Assembly: GCA_030544235.1 (NCBI GenBank)
Contig: CM060467.1
Span: 3,511,501 to 3,575,500, forward strand
Length of the DNA: 64,000 nt
Source: Lepturacanthus savala
Lineage: Eukaryota > Chordata > Actinopteri > Scombriformes > Trichiuridae
Direction: 5' to 3'
Each line of letters starts with the position of its first letter. The stretch's first letter is position 1. This document shows positions 13,545 through 25,258 of the stretch, in pieces. Under the pieces are notes generated by a model, which was not told the origin of the DNA, did not search any database, and saw only the letters and a program-made list of their open reading frames with translations. The position numbers and the translations under genes are program-made.

Positions 13545-14790
13545 AGCTAATCACACAGACAGGAGTTTCAAAATAAAACAGGAAACAGCCAAAATGCACA
13601 AAAACAGAAAGTTAAGACAAGATCTTATGAAGGAACACGATCTTATGAAGCATCTGTCTACTGATATTACTAAATATATTATATTATATATCATATATTA
13701 AATATATTAGCAGGTCATATTCACTCACTATAACAATGATCATATCTTCTGAGAGCTGAGGTTCCCCAAGTCGTGGTGATGTAATTTTTATTTCTGACGA
13801 TTTTGAAAATTGAGGAAAATCAAATTAAAATTTAATATGAGCGATCAGGACATTCGTGCCTACGTTTAGATGTAAAAATCATTGACATGCGGTGAAAATT
13901 GTGGCTTTCAGAGCAATTTTCTGTCCCTCTACACTCTAAGGATGACGGTACCCACTCTAGCCCCGGGAGGCTCTCCCATTCGGAATGAATGGAGAAAAAA
14001 TTTGCGAAAAAAAATGGTGACTACATCGCCATGGTAATGGGAATCACCTAGAAAAATCATATCAGGATTCCCAGCCAAGCCGGTCGATTTGATATATATA
14101 TTGTTAGGGTTTTCTCAATCCCCTAGGAGAAGAAGCGAGCCAAACTTTTTATGGAAGAATATATAAATAATATTTAAGAGTTGGACTGGCTACGCCAGAC
14201 ACAACTAATAAATATCTGCTGAATTGGCTGATTATGATGATCTTATAGAAGCTGATGTTGTGACATCACTGATTCCAGCATCTGTCTGAGAGTCAAACAG
14301 CTGTTTTTGGTTCTTGGAGTAAAAAGAAGCTAAAAACCTGATGAAAGAAGGATGAGAGTTTCCTGCTTTTTAATTTTTCTCGATGTTTGTCTTTGTTAAG
14401 AAGCTGTTACTGACAGTTATGTGTGTGTATGTGTGTGCATGTGTGTGTGTGAAGCTCAAAAGCAGAAACAGAAAGTATTTGCATGTTTTTATGCTCCTAA
14501 CTAGCTTAGCTCCAACTACAGGAAGAAGATGGGGCACTGCGGCATCTTCTTTCTGAAAAATTCAAGCTGGAGACCAAAGGTTTTTTGTCTGGAGAGAGAA
14601 GCCTCCCCCCACCTCCTCCTCATCCCCCTCCACCCCCACCTCCTCCTCCGACTCCTCCAAATAAATAAGAATTTTTGATTACAGTAATCAGGGCCATTAA
14701 TAATTCAGACGCTGTGATGATGCAGAGGAGATGAAAGATGGCTCTTCACAACCTTTCTGTGTTAGGAGCGAGGGGAGATAGCTGCTAGCT
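13545..14790. other. intergenic; unclassified block and candidate conserved island
   Basis: 13,735-14,225 is a block of unusual composition, with CCCCGGGAGGCTCTCCCATT and GAATGAATGGAGAAAAAATT, that looks like a decayed dispersed element of unknown class. 14,640-14,770 is a non-repetitive island with TTGATTACAGTAATCAGG. No coding region. Confidence 0.4.
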
Positions 14791-14792
14791 AG

Positions 14793-14793
<1 letters not shown>

Positions 14794-14847
<54 letters not shown>
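14794..14847. repeat. (CA)n microsatellite
   Basis: About 27 CA units. Confidence 0.95.
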
Positions 14848-14849
<2 letters not shown>

Positions 14850-15164
14850 CATGCACACACTCACAGTTCCAGGCATCTGCTGAGACTAAAAGACCCAAAA
14901 CACAACTTTAAATGAAGAAGTTTTAAGGTTATTTTCATCCAACTAATTATATTTGATAGAATATCCGGACTAGTTCAAGTGTTGTTGTGTTGTTTGTTGT
15001 TGTTTGTGTCATTTTTAGAGATGTTGACAGACATTAAGTAGAGGGAAAAATAACACCTTTTATTTATATATTCATTTATTTTATTTCACAAAAGAGGATG
15101 TAATTCTCAGAGCTGTGAATTAGATTTACAGCATCTTATTGCTGTTTTTTTTTTTTTTTTAAGT
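14848..15164. other. intergenic, nothing recognised
   Basis: AT-rich sequence with a T16-17 run near 15,146. Confidence 0.5.
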
Positions 15165-15800
15165 CACACACACATACATCTTTATCTGACACTGTGAGGT
15201 CCTCGGGTCAAATACCTGCACTGTGGGGACATAGTTTCAGCTCAAAAAGCATGCACACACATGCACATACACCCAGACACACACACATACACATGCACAC
15301 GCACACATATGCACACATGCGCACACATATGCACACACATACACACATACACATGCACATACACCCAGACACACACACATACAAATGCACACGCACACAT
15401 ATGCACACATGCGCACACACATACACACACAGACACACACACATACACATGCACACACACACATATGCACACATGCGCACACATATGCACACACATACAC
15501 ATGCACATTCACATGCACATACACATGCACACACACACACACATACACATGCACACATGTGCACACATACGCACACACATACACACATGCGCACACACAC
15601 ACAGAATCAGAACAGTGTTACAGACTTCACCTTCCTCTCTTTGTAACACACACACATGTGGGCACACACACACACACACACACACACTCCCCCTCCTGTA
15701 TATCCAGTGGCATCAGTCCAGCAGCATAAAGCTTTATTGTATTATTGTGTGTGACAGCAGTGTGTGTGTGTGTGTGTGTGTGTGTGACAGCAGTGTGTGA
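15165..15800. repeat. family A fragment plus degenerate CA/GCAC array
   Basis: A short family A piece (15,180-15,245) leads into about 350 bp of ACACATGCACATACACCC-type units, then (CA)n at 15,660-15,687 and (TG)n at 15,760-15,786. The His/Thr- and Cys/Val-rich open frames across it are artefacts of the dinucleotide repeat. Confidence 0.9.
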
Positions 15801-16349
15801 GACAGCATCTCGTCTCTCTGCAGCTTCTCCTCCTCTTCACCATTACCTTCATCACCTTCATCAGCTCCATCAGCTCCAGACAGACGGGCTCCAGCTGCAG
15901 CTGCAACACGACGTGATGGCACCCAACATCGAAACAGGAGAAGGAGACGGGTCGGAGGAGAGAGACGGGCGAGTAGCAGCAGGGTGAGAAAAACCTGACG
16001 TTTACCACAAAACTCTGGAATGAAGGAGTTAGACTTGGTTAAAGACAGAAACTCAGGGGTTAGAACCAGTAGAAATGACTGTAAACTATCAATAATAAGA
16101 TCTAATGTATAATATCAGCTATAGTCTATCAATAATCATTATTAATGGATAATATCAGTCTTTAGATTGAGATCTAAAGTATAAATATAAATATTTTATC
16201 TCTTCAGCAGTGAAAGATTCTCACTGACTTCACATTTCTGTGTGACCCTTTAGTGGCCCCTGGGCCTCATGTTGGACACACCTGTTGGCAGATCAGCATT
16301 AAACCACATGATACATGTACATATGGATCCATGTCTGCTAGCATGTGTG
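15801..16349. other. intergenic, mixed
   Basis: Non-repetitive segment with CATCAGCTCCATCAGCTCCA near 15,860, then AT-rich DNA including one CTATCAATAATAAGATCTAA repeat word near 16,086. No gene support. Confidence 0.45.
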
Positions 16350-16490
16350 TGTGTGTGTGTGTTTATGTGCGTAGGCTTTGCTATACTTGTGAGGACCAAG
16401 TATTGAGAAACAACCTTTTCTGTGAGGACATTTTTTGGTTGTGAGGACATTTTGGGTGGTACTCACAAAAATAATGCTGCAATTCATCCC

Positions 16491-16556
<66 letters not shown>

Positions 16557-16560
16557 AAAG
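16350..16560. repeat. dispersed family B copy with (TG)n
   Basis: GCTTTGCTATACTTGTGAGG through TTTTGGGTGGTACTCAC, flanked by TG tracts (the second at 16,491-16,554). Reverse orientation to the copies at 7.6-8.1 kb. Confidence 0.9.
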
Positions 16561-16930
16561 ACTGAGTCTCTTACAGGTGTAATAAGCCCCTGAACATCTG
16601 GACGCCACATTTCAAAAGCTGAGGAAGGCCTGGGGGGGCGGGGCCAAGCCGCCATTAAATCACCAGGGGGCGGGGCCAGGACTGAGACACCTGCTCCTCG
16701 CCCCCCCACAGACCCAGACCAGGACCACCAGGACCAGAACACAGAGACCAGAACAACATCTGGAGCCAATCAGGAGGCAGCGAAGGAATCTGCTGTTTAC
16801 AGATTATTTATGGTTAAGAATGTGTGAGTCAGTGGTTAAAACTGCTGCAGGTTGAGGTTAAAGCACCTGTCACCTGTCACATGACCTTTGCTAGTCCTGA
16901 TTGGCTGAGCTGCTGCTGTTCATTAAACAG
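16561..16930. other. intergenic with GC-rich CTCF-like word
   Basis: GC-rich patch at 16,630-16,780 with TCACCAGGGGGCGGG at 16,660-16,674. No exon. Confidence 0.4.
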
Positions 16931-16935
16931 GTTAA

Positions 16936-17290
16936 CCCTCTACTGGATGAAAAAGTAGAAGTGTAAAAAAAAAAAGTAGTAAGTCTTGACATATGGCAAC
17001 AAACCTATTTTAACATATTAGAAACAAATATATAACATAAAAAATGATCTAAATTTAAAAATTATTTAATTACAAAAAATTTAAGTTTACTTACCCCATA
17101 TAGGAAGTTCAATTTTTTATTTGTTAAAAACTTTCCATAATTCAGAAAAGACAATTTTGACAATGATGCTCACATGTCAAATGTCTGTGAGCAATAGGGA
17201 TATCCTGGTCATGTGACCTCATAAATTGTATGCCCTTCAAAATAAAAGTCCCCTTTTCAGACCTAACTGTAAAACCATAGATTTTTTGGA
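16936..17290 (+). mobile_element. TTAA-flanked MITE family 1, 5' part
   Basis: Begins TTAA|CCCTCTACTGGATGA and contains the family core GAGCAATAGGGATATCCTGG, TCATGTGACCTCATAAATTG and TTCAAAATAAAAG. A 3' end is not evident. The TTAA site and CCCT terminus suggest a piggyBac-related non-autonomous element. Confidence 0.65.
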
Positions 17291-17419
17291 ATCTTTTTTA
17301 AATTTTTTTATTTTTCCAAAGACAAGGACAAAATCACAGTCACAACCTTATCTGACAAAACTAAATCAAGTCAAGGATAAAGTCAATTTCCACAGAGTGG
17401 AGACATAAAAAAATAAAAG

Positions 17420-18019
17420 GACAACAGACAATGTCCAGAAAATCAATCAATCTTTATTTATAAAGCACTTTTATGCTATGTTTTCATAAAAAATCATAAA
17501 TATAATATAAATAAATGTGTTTTTTAAAACACATGTAAAAATCTGGTCAAACAGATTATTAATAGTCGATTAGATTATTATTACTAGTCAATTTTTACTG
17601 TTCACTCTTGATGTTTGATTTGACGACCTGTGTTTTTACCTGTAAATTAAACACCTTCTTTTTAATCAATCACTTCCTCTTTATTTATTATCCTGTTGAC
17701 ACCTTTTGACCTAAAGGATGTATCATTGTCCTTTTTTTTCTGAATGAGTAAGTACAAAATTAAAATACTTTACGACTGTCATCTTTATTATACCGACCCT
17801 TCACTAATATTTCTCCTAAGCAGGCGATAATAAAAGCTAATGTGATGGCAAATGCCTGACGACCATATAAATTTAAATTTCTAGCATATTGCTCTATTCT
17901 CAGCCCGATGCATTTACAGTATGTTGGTCTATTGGCGATGGTGTGATGTCACAACCGCGTTTAACTATGGAGCTGACCTCCATATTAATCGGACACCACT
18001 GTATTTAAATATGATAATA
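17420..18019. other. intergenic with LINE-tail-like word
   Basis: AATCAATCAATCTTTATTTA at 17,442-17,461 resembles the 3' tail of teleost LINE/SINE elements. The remainder is AT-rich unique DNA. Confidence 0.35.
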
Positions 18020-18515
18020 TTAATATAACATATGAATACATGACTATTACATCACTATATGTTGTCCTATATTGATTAAATGAATGATTGAATGTTTGTC
18101 ATTACTCAAAATGGTCTGAATAATAGATATATTTAAATAATATATTAAAAAGTTGTAACTATAGTCTCTGGATAGTTTCATGCTATGTAAGTCAATGGAA
18201 CACACTAGGAATTTATCATATTTGAATATTTGTTGTCACCAAATCAATTTCAGCCTATTAGAAAAAAAGAATTTATACAGTTTACTTATGTTAGATAGTG
18301 AATTCAATTTTTATTTGGTGAAATATTTCCCAAATTCTGAATAAAAGACAACCTTCAGTTGTGAGAATGTCATGTCATGTCAAATGTCCATGAGCAATAG
18401 GGATATCCTGGTCATGTGACTTCATGAGTTGTATGTCTTTCAAAATAAAAGCAAAATGAAGATAAATGTATTGTTGCCATATAGCAACACTATGCAGTAG
18501 AGTGTATTTTTAGTA
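18020..18515 (+). mobile_element. MITE family 1 copy
   Basis: Has CTATGTAAGTCAATGG, TAGGAATTTATCATATT, GAGCAATAGGGATATCCTGG and the terminal GTTGCCATATAGCAACACTA followed by TGCAGTAGAGTG. The 5' end is degraded. Confidence 0.6.
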
Positions 18516-18554
18516 TATTTCAGTGTATTTCATAGGAATTTTATGTATCTGCTT

Positions 18555-18610
18555 TAGCAACATTTTTATTTGTTTGTGCCAATAAAGCTAATTGAATTGA
18601 ATTGAATTAA
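18555..18610 (+). mobile_element. LINE 3' tail fragment
   Basis: GTGCCAATAAAGCTAATTGA followed by (ATTGA)n, the typical 3' end of teleost non-LTR retrotransposons. Only the tail is recognisable. Confidence 0.5.
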
Positions 18611-19267
18611 AGGGCCAGTCTGCTGTTTTTCAGGTGGACCTTCATATTTGATCCTCTTTCATCATGGACGGAAGCTTCAACTCTCCTCTATGGACGCCCA
18701 CCTGTCAGCTCTGATCAGCTGATCCAGCGGCTGGACGTGAGTCACACGACGAGAATCAGACGCCGTCACGTCAGCTCCGATCGAGTCCTGCAGCTGGTTC
18801 ACTTCGATTCTCCTGAGACCTCAAAGTCTGAGTCTGAGTCCGGCTCACCGTTGCATCAGCTGATCCAGACCGGTTCAGACTGGACGTCCTGTCGCCTCAG
18901 CGTCTGGTTTCCTGTTTGACAGGAGACGGCGAGCGGAGACTCAGCAGGAACGAGCTGACCAATCAGCTTCAGCCGCCGAGTCAGCTGATCTCAGCTGATC
19001 CTGATGATGTCTGCAGACGCCAGGACCACCACGCTGAACAGAAGACTTGTTGAGATTATTTCATTTTGTCAAGTGGTTGCATGAAATTAATTTATAAAAC
19101 TCCAAATATATTTCTTAAACTGATTGTACTTATATTGTTTTCAGTATTAACAGAATATTTATTTTGAGTAGAATTTACCTTATTTTCCAAGAGATTTCTA
19201 CTTAAATACATTAGGATTAGGATTAGGATACCATTTTTGGTACTAAAATGGATTATGTGGTAGTTTG
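18611..19267. other. intergenic, GC-balanced block
   Basis: 18,640-19,050 has balanced composition and several GATCAGCTGATC-like palindromes (near 18,710, 18,855 and 18,980). Short open frames show no family resemblance. Confidence 0.4.
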
Positions 19268-19464
19268 GTGTCAGACTCTGGTCCTGGTCCTGGAGGAGTG
19301 GTCTGGGTCCAGGTTTTTGTTCCACCCAACAGTAAAACACCAAGTTCTACTAATGAACCACTAGACCCCTGACTAAGGACCTTCATTAGTAGAATCAGGT
19401 TGTTACTGCTGGTTGGAACAAAAACCTGGACCCAGACCGCTCCTCCAGGATCGGAGTCTGATAC
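19268..19464. repeat. foldback element, about 85-bp arms
   Basis: Left arm 19,268-19,356 with GGTCTGGGTCCAGGTTTTTG, right arm 19,383-19,464 carrying its complement, spacer about 26 bp. It can fold into one long hairpin. Confidence 0.85.
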
Positions 19465-19465
19465 A

Positions 19466-21088
19466 TGTGGACTACAAGACAGGACTACAGGACTACTACA
19501 GGACTACAAGACCACAACAGGACAATGGCAGGACTACAAGACCACTACAGGAGTACAGGACCACAATAGGATGACTACAGGACTACAGGACCACTACAGG
19601 ACTACTACAGGACTATAGGACTACATGACTATAGGACTACTACAGGACTACAAGACTACAGGACCACTACAGGACTACTACAGGACTATAGGACTACATG
19701 ACTATAGGACTACTACAGGACTACAAGACTACTACAGGACTATTACGGGATGCCTACAGGACTAGAGGACCACTACAAGATGGCTACAGGACTGCAAGAC
19801 TACAGGACTCCTACAGGATTATAAGACTACTACAGGACTACAGGACTACTAAAGGACTACAGGACGACTACAGGACTCCTACAGGACTACTACAGGACTA
19901 CAGGATGACTACAGGATTACAAGACTACTACAGGACTACAGGATTACTACAGGACTAGAGGACTACTTAAGGACTACCGGAAGACTTCAGGACTCCTGCA
20001 GGACTACAAGACGACTACAGGACTCCTACAGGACTCCTACAGGGCTACTACAGGTCTACAGGATTACTACAGGACTACAGGACAACTACAGGGCTACTAC
20101 AGGTCTACAGGACTACAGGATGACTACAGGACTACTACAAGACTACTACAGGTCTACGGGACTACTACAGGACTACTGGACTACAGGATGACTACAGGAC
20201 TACTACAGGACTCCTACAGGTCTACAGGGCTACTACAGGACTACAGGATGATTACAGGACTACTACAGGACTACTACAGGACTACTACAGGACTACAAGA
20301 CGACTACAGGACTACTACAGGACTACCACAGGACTACTACAGGTCTACAGGACTACTACAGGACTACAGGACTACAGGACAACTACAGGACTACAGGACA
20401 ACTACAGGACTACAAGATGACTACAGGACTACAGGACTACAGGACAACTACAGGTCTACAGGACTACTACAGGACTACAGGATGACTACAGGACTACTAC
20501 GGGACTACTACAGGACTACTACAGGACTACAAGACGACTACAGGACTACTACAGGACTACAGGACAACTACAGGGCTACTACAGGTCTACAGGACTACAG
20601 GATGACTACAGGACTACTACAAGACTACTACAGGTCTACGGGACTACTACAGGACTACTGGACTACAGGATGACTACAGGACTACTACAGGACTCCTACA
20701 GGTCTACAGGGATACTACAGGACTACAGGATGACTACAGGACTACTACAGGACTACTACAGGACTACAAGACGACTACAGGACTACTACAGGACTACCAC
20801 AGGACTACTACAGGTCTACAGGACTACTACAGGACTACAGGACTACAGGACAACTACAGGACTACAGGACAACTACAGGACTACAAGATGACTACAGGAC
20901 TACAGGACTACAGGACAACTACAGGTCTACAGGACTACTACAGGACTACAGGATGACTACAGGACTACTACAGGACTACTACAGGACTACAAGACGACTA
21001 CAGGACTACTACAGGTCTACAGGACTACTACAGGACTACAGGACAACTACAGGACTACAAGATGACTACAGGACTACAGGACTACAGG
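19466..21088 (+). repeat. minisatellite of CTACAGGA / CTACTACAGG units
   Basis: About 1.6 kb built from GACTACAGGACTACTACAGG and variants, periodic at roughly 8-12 bp. A 482-bp block beginning 20,188 repeats at 20,670. Open frames here (Asp-Tyr-Arg-Thr-Thr) are a by-product. Confidence 0.95.
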
Positions 21089-21513
21089 GTCTCAGGTCAC
21101 CACCCTCCACCTCCATCCTTCTCTCATCCTCCTTTCCTCCTTTTTCATCTCCTTGAATCTGTCTCCATCATCCTTCCTCTCCTGCTCCGTTAGTCAGATC
21201 CATCCATTATTTGCTTCGCTGCCCATGCGTTTCCTTTATTTCCTGCATGAAGCTCAGTGAAAAGAGAACATGAAGAGAAAAGAAGGAAAAAAAAACGCTT
21301 CACACGGGGAACCAGTGATTTAATGATAAACCTGATGCATCTCTGAGTCGATCCAGTTCGTCCTGATCATTGATGTGAATAGAAGGTTTGTTAGAATAAT
21401 TATTCAGTGGATAGATCATTATTTAAAATAACATACATCATCTCAAATAATTACAATATTGTGAAAAACTTCAGTACTTTTGGTCATTAACTCATAAGAA
21501 ATAAAGACTTGAA

Positions 21514-21518
<5 letters not shown>
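21089..21518. other. intergenic, nothing recognised
   Basis: Pyrimidine-rich stretch near 21,100-21,190, then mixed DNA. Confidence 0.5.
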
Positions 21519-22300
<782 letters not shown>

Positions 22301-22364
22301 TCCTTGCCTTTTATCTGACTATAGCCTCAGAGTAATTCACAGCCTGTCAGTCACTCTGTGAGAC

Positions 22365-22562
22365 TGACAGTAGCAGCAGCAGCAACAGTGTTAGCAGTGT
22401 TAGCAACAGTAGTGTTAGCAGCAGCAGTGTTAGCTATAGTAGCAGCAGACTTGTTTGCAGTAGCAGTGTTTTTCAGCAGTAGTGTTAGCAGCAACAGCAG
22501 TGTTAGCAGCAGCAGCAGTGTTAGCAGCAGTAGTGTTAGCAGTGTTAGCAGCAGTGTTGAAG
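22365..22562 (+). repeat. AGCAGCAGTGTT tandem repeat
   Basis: Units of 9 and 12 bp (GTTAGCAGCAGCA, GTTAGCAGTA), an imperfect CAG/GTTAGC array of about 200 bp. Confidence 0.9.
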
Positions 22563-22714
22563 CAGCTGGAGGAGGAGAGGAGGATGGATGGAGAGATGAT
22601 GGAGGAGGAGAGGAGCATGGAGACATCCTGGTATCAGGCTGTTTCCTCCCTCAGGCGTCGATGGCAGCTGGACCAGAGTCACAGATCCCTGAGAGCAGAG
22701 GTCAAAGGAAGGAG

Positions 22715-22890
22715 TGTGTGTGTGTGCGTGCGTGTGTGTGTGTTGGTTTTGCTACACTTGTGAGGACCAAGCCTTGAGAAACAACCTTTTCTGAGGGGAC
22801 ATTTATGGTTGTGAGGACATTTTGGGTGGTCCTCACAAAGTTAATGCTCCAATTGACTCCTAGAAGCCTGCTGTGTATGATGGTGTGTGT
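22715..22890. repeat. dispersed family B copy
   Basis: GGTTTTGCTACACTTGTGAG through CATTTTGGGTGGTCCTCAC, flanked by TG tracts. Confidence 0.88.
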
Positions 22891-23042
22891 GTGTGTTATA
22901 GTGTGTGTGTGTGTGTGTTGTCTCATCAAAAACGCCAACACTGCTCCATATCTCCTTATGGGCTCATTGCTCAGTCCTGCTGTTGCTCAGAGGAACATTT
23001 ACAGCAACACTTGCATAATGATAATAATAGGGTGACTCCAAG

Positions 23043-23101
<59 letters not shown>

Positions 23102-23396
23102 GCTTCCTTCCTCTACTCGTCTGTCAATCTTTCTTGGCTCAGTTCTCCTTTTTTATTTTTTTAGTACTGTTATTGCAGTTATTGCACACAAATACTCTTT
23201 AGTCTAGACTAAAACAGTTTTTTGGCCGATCAAAATACCAAAATACAATTTATTTGACTAACACCAGATTCAAATACGTTGGAGTTAAGTTGACTAAAAC
23301 TAGACTAAACTACTATTTCGTTTGACTAAAGTAGACTCAAATTCCAGGACTAAAAACTAACTTGAAAAATCCTCTCCTCCATCTTTCCCGTCTCCT
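22891..23396. other. intergenic with (TG)n and TAGTCTAGACTA-related words
   Basis: (TG)n at 23,045-23,100. 23,195-23,350 holds TTTAGTCTAGACTAAAACAG and related words shared with the 24.8-25.25 kb array. Confidence 0.55.
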
Positions 23397-23397
23397 C

Positions 23398-24220
23398 CGT
23401 GTTTCATCCTCTTTTTCAGCCTCTTTTTTCAGCCTCTTTTCAGCCTGTTTTCAGTCTATTTTAAGCCTCTTTTCAGCCTTTTTCAACCTCTTTTCAGCCT
23501 CCTTTCAGGCTGTTTTCAGCCTCTTTTTCAGCCTCTTTTTTCAGCCTCTTTTCAGCCTGTTTTCAGTCTATTTTAAGCCTCTTTTCAGCCTTTTTCAACC
23601 TCTTTTCAGCCTCCTTTCAGGCTGTTTTCAGCCTGTTTTTCAGCCTGTTTTTCATCCTGTTTTCAGCCTTTCAGCCTCTTTTCAGCCTCTTTTCAGCCTC
23701 TTTTTCAATCTCTTTTCAGCACTTTTCAGCTTTCTTTTCAGCCTACTTTAGCCTCTTTTTCAGCCTCTTTTCAGCCTTTTTTCAGCTTCTTTTCAGCCTC
23801 TTTTTCAGCCTCTTTTCAGCACTTTTCAGCTTCTTTTCAGCCTCTTTTAAGCCTCTTTTTCAGCCTCTTTTCAGGCACTTTTCAGCCTCTTTTCAGCACT
23901 TTTCAGCTTTTTTTCCCCAGCCTATTTTAGCCTCTTTTTCAGCCTCTTTTAAGCCTTTTTCAGCCTCTCTTCAGACTTTTTTCAGCCTCTTTTTCAGACT
24001 TTTTTCAGCCTCTTTTCAGCCACTTTTCAGCCTCTTTTTCAGCCTCTTTTCAGCCTCTTTTCAGCCTCTTTTTCAGCCTCTCTTCAGACTTTTTTTCAGC
24101 CTCTTTTCAGCCACTTTTCAGCCTCTTTTTCAGCCTCTTTTTCAGCCTCTTTTCAGCCTCTTTTTCAGCCTCTCTTCAGACTTTTTTTCAGCCTCTTTTT
24201 CAGCACTTTTCAGCCTTTTT
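23398..24220 (+). repeat. pyrimidine minisatellite TTTTCAGCCTC
   Basis: About 65-70 units of 10-13 bp (CTCTTTTCAGCC, CTCTTTTTCAGCC). Every unit is a polypyrimidine run ending in CAG. A block of about 125 bp near 23,415 recurs near 23,530. Confidence 0.95.
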
Positions 24221-24780
24221 CCTCTCGCCCTAGTTTGACCCTGTGGCCACGCCTCCAGCTGTCAGGCGTGGCCCTTCGACCTCAAACTGGACGCGAGGTG
24301 ATGATTGCGTCCTGAACGCCGCTGAAACCATCCGCCCACCACCCCATCATTAGCTCACATGCTACGCTGCTTTTTCTTCCTCCCCTTTTCTAATTTTACA
24401 GGCCTGGGATCATTTTGCACCAAGTGTGTTTTTTTCTTTGACCGCAGGAAGGTTTGGATTCTGTAAAGTTTTCTACAGATGGAAGGAGAGTGTTGGTGGG
24501 AAAAGAAGCAGAAATTGTGATTATTTTTTACTTTTATAGCAGTTTGTTAAGCAGATAATAATCAACATGCTCCATTATTTACATTTGCAGTATTATTTTC
24601 TGTTTCTGTCGCTCCCTCTCTCTTTTACCCACTAATAAAATAAAATAATTCGAATGAAATAATTAACTATATATAATTAAAACATATTAGCACTAATGAA
24701 AAGATAAATAAAATGAATAGTAATAATACCACTACTTTGGATTTTCTTTGACTAAAACTAGAAAACTAGAAACTAGAATA
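24221..24780. other. intergenic with balanced island
   Basis: 24,230-24,500 is non-repetitive with ACCACCCCATCATTAGCTCA and TTTTACAGGCCTGGGATCAT. Candidate conserved island; no gene support. Confidence 0.35.
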
Positions 24781-25258
24781 CTAAAGAAAATCAAAGGATT
24801 TTAGTCTAACACAGTTTTAGTCTAGACTAGTTTTAGTTTTTAGTCTAAACTAGTTTTAGTTTTTAGTCTAGACTAGTTTTAGTTTTTAGTCTAGACTAGT
24901 TTTACTAAAACTAGTTTTAGTCTAGACTAAAACCAGCTTTTAGTCTAGACTAGTTTTAGTTTTTAGTCTAGGCTAAAACCAGTTTTTAGTCTAGACTAGT
25001 TTTAGTCTAGACTAGTTTTAGTCTAGACTAAAACCAGTTTTTAGTCTAGACTAGTTTTAGTTTGTAGTCTAAACTAGTTTTAGTCTAGACTAGTTTTAGT
25101 CTAGACTAAAACCAGCTTTTAGTCTAGACTAGTTTTAGTTTTTAGTCTAGGCTAAAACCAGTTTTTAGTCTAGACTAGTTTTAGTCTAGACTAGTTTTAG
25201 TCTAGACTAAAACCAGTTTTTATTCTAGACTAGTTTTAGTTTTTAGTCTAGACTAGTT
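24780..25258. repeat. palindromic array of TAGTCTAGACTA
   Basis: AGTCTAGACTAGTTTTAGTT alternates with GTCTAGACTAAAACCAGTTT, so units occur in both orientations around the self-complementary TAGTCTAGACTA. About 20 such palindromes. Confidence 0.92.

Noticed and set aside
15194..15800. His/Thr- and Cys/Val-rich open frames of 60-180 codons
   Set aside because: Pure consequence of CA/TG dinucleotide repeats.
18660..19050. Possible coding exon with ATGGACGGAAGC start and GGACGTGAGTC donor-like word
   Set aside because: Translation resembles no family and there is no partner exon; repeated GATCAGCTGATC palindromes suggest non-coding sequence.
19400..21156. Asp-Tyr-Arg-Thr-Thr repeat proteins
   Set aside because: Frames shift within the minisatellite, there is no flanking coding sequence, and starts are internal to units.
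22358..22777. 139-codon Ala/Val then Ser-rich frame
   Set aside because: Arises from the GTTAGCAGCAGCA repeat and runs into a family B repeat; opposite-strand frames are equally open.
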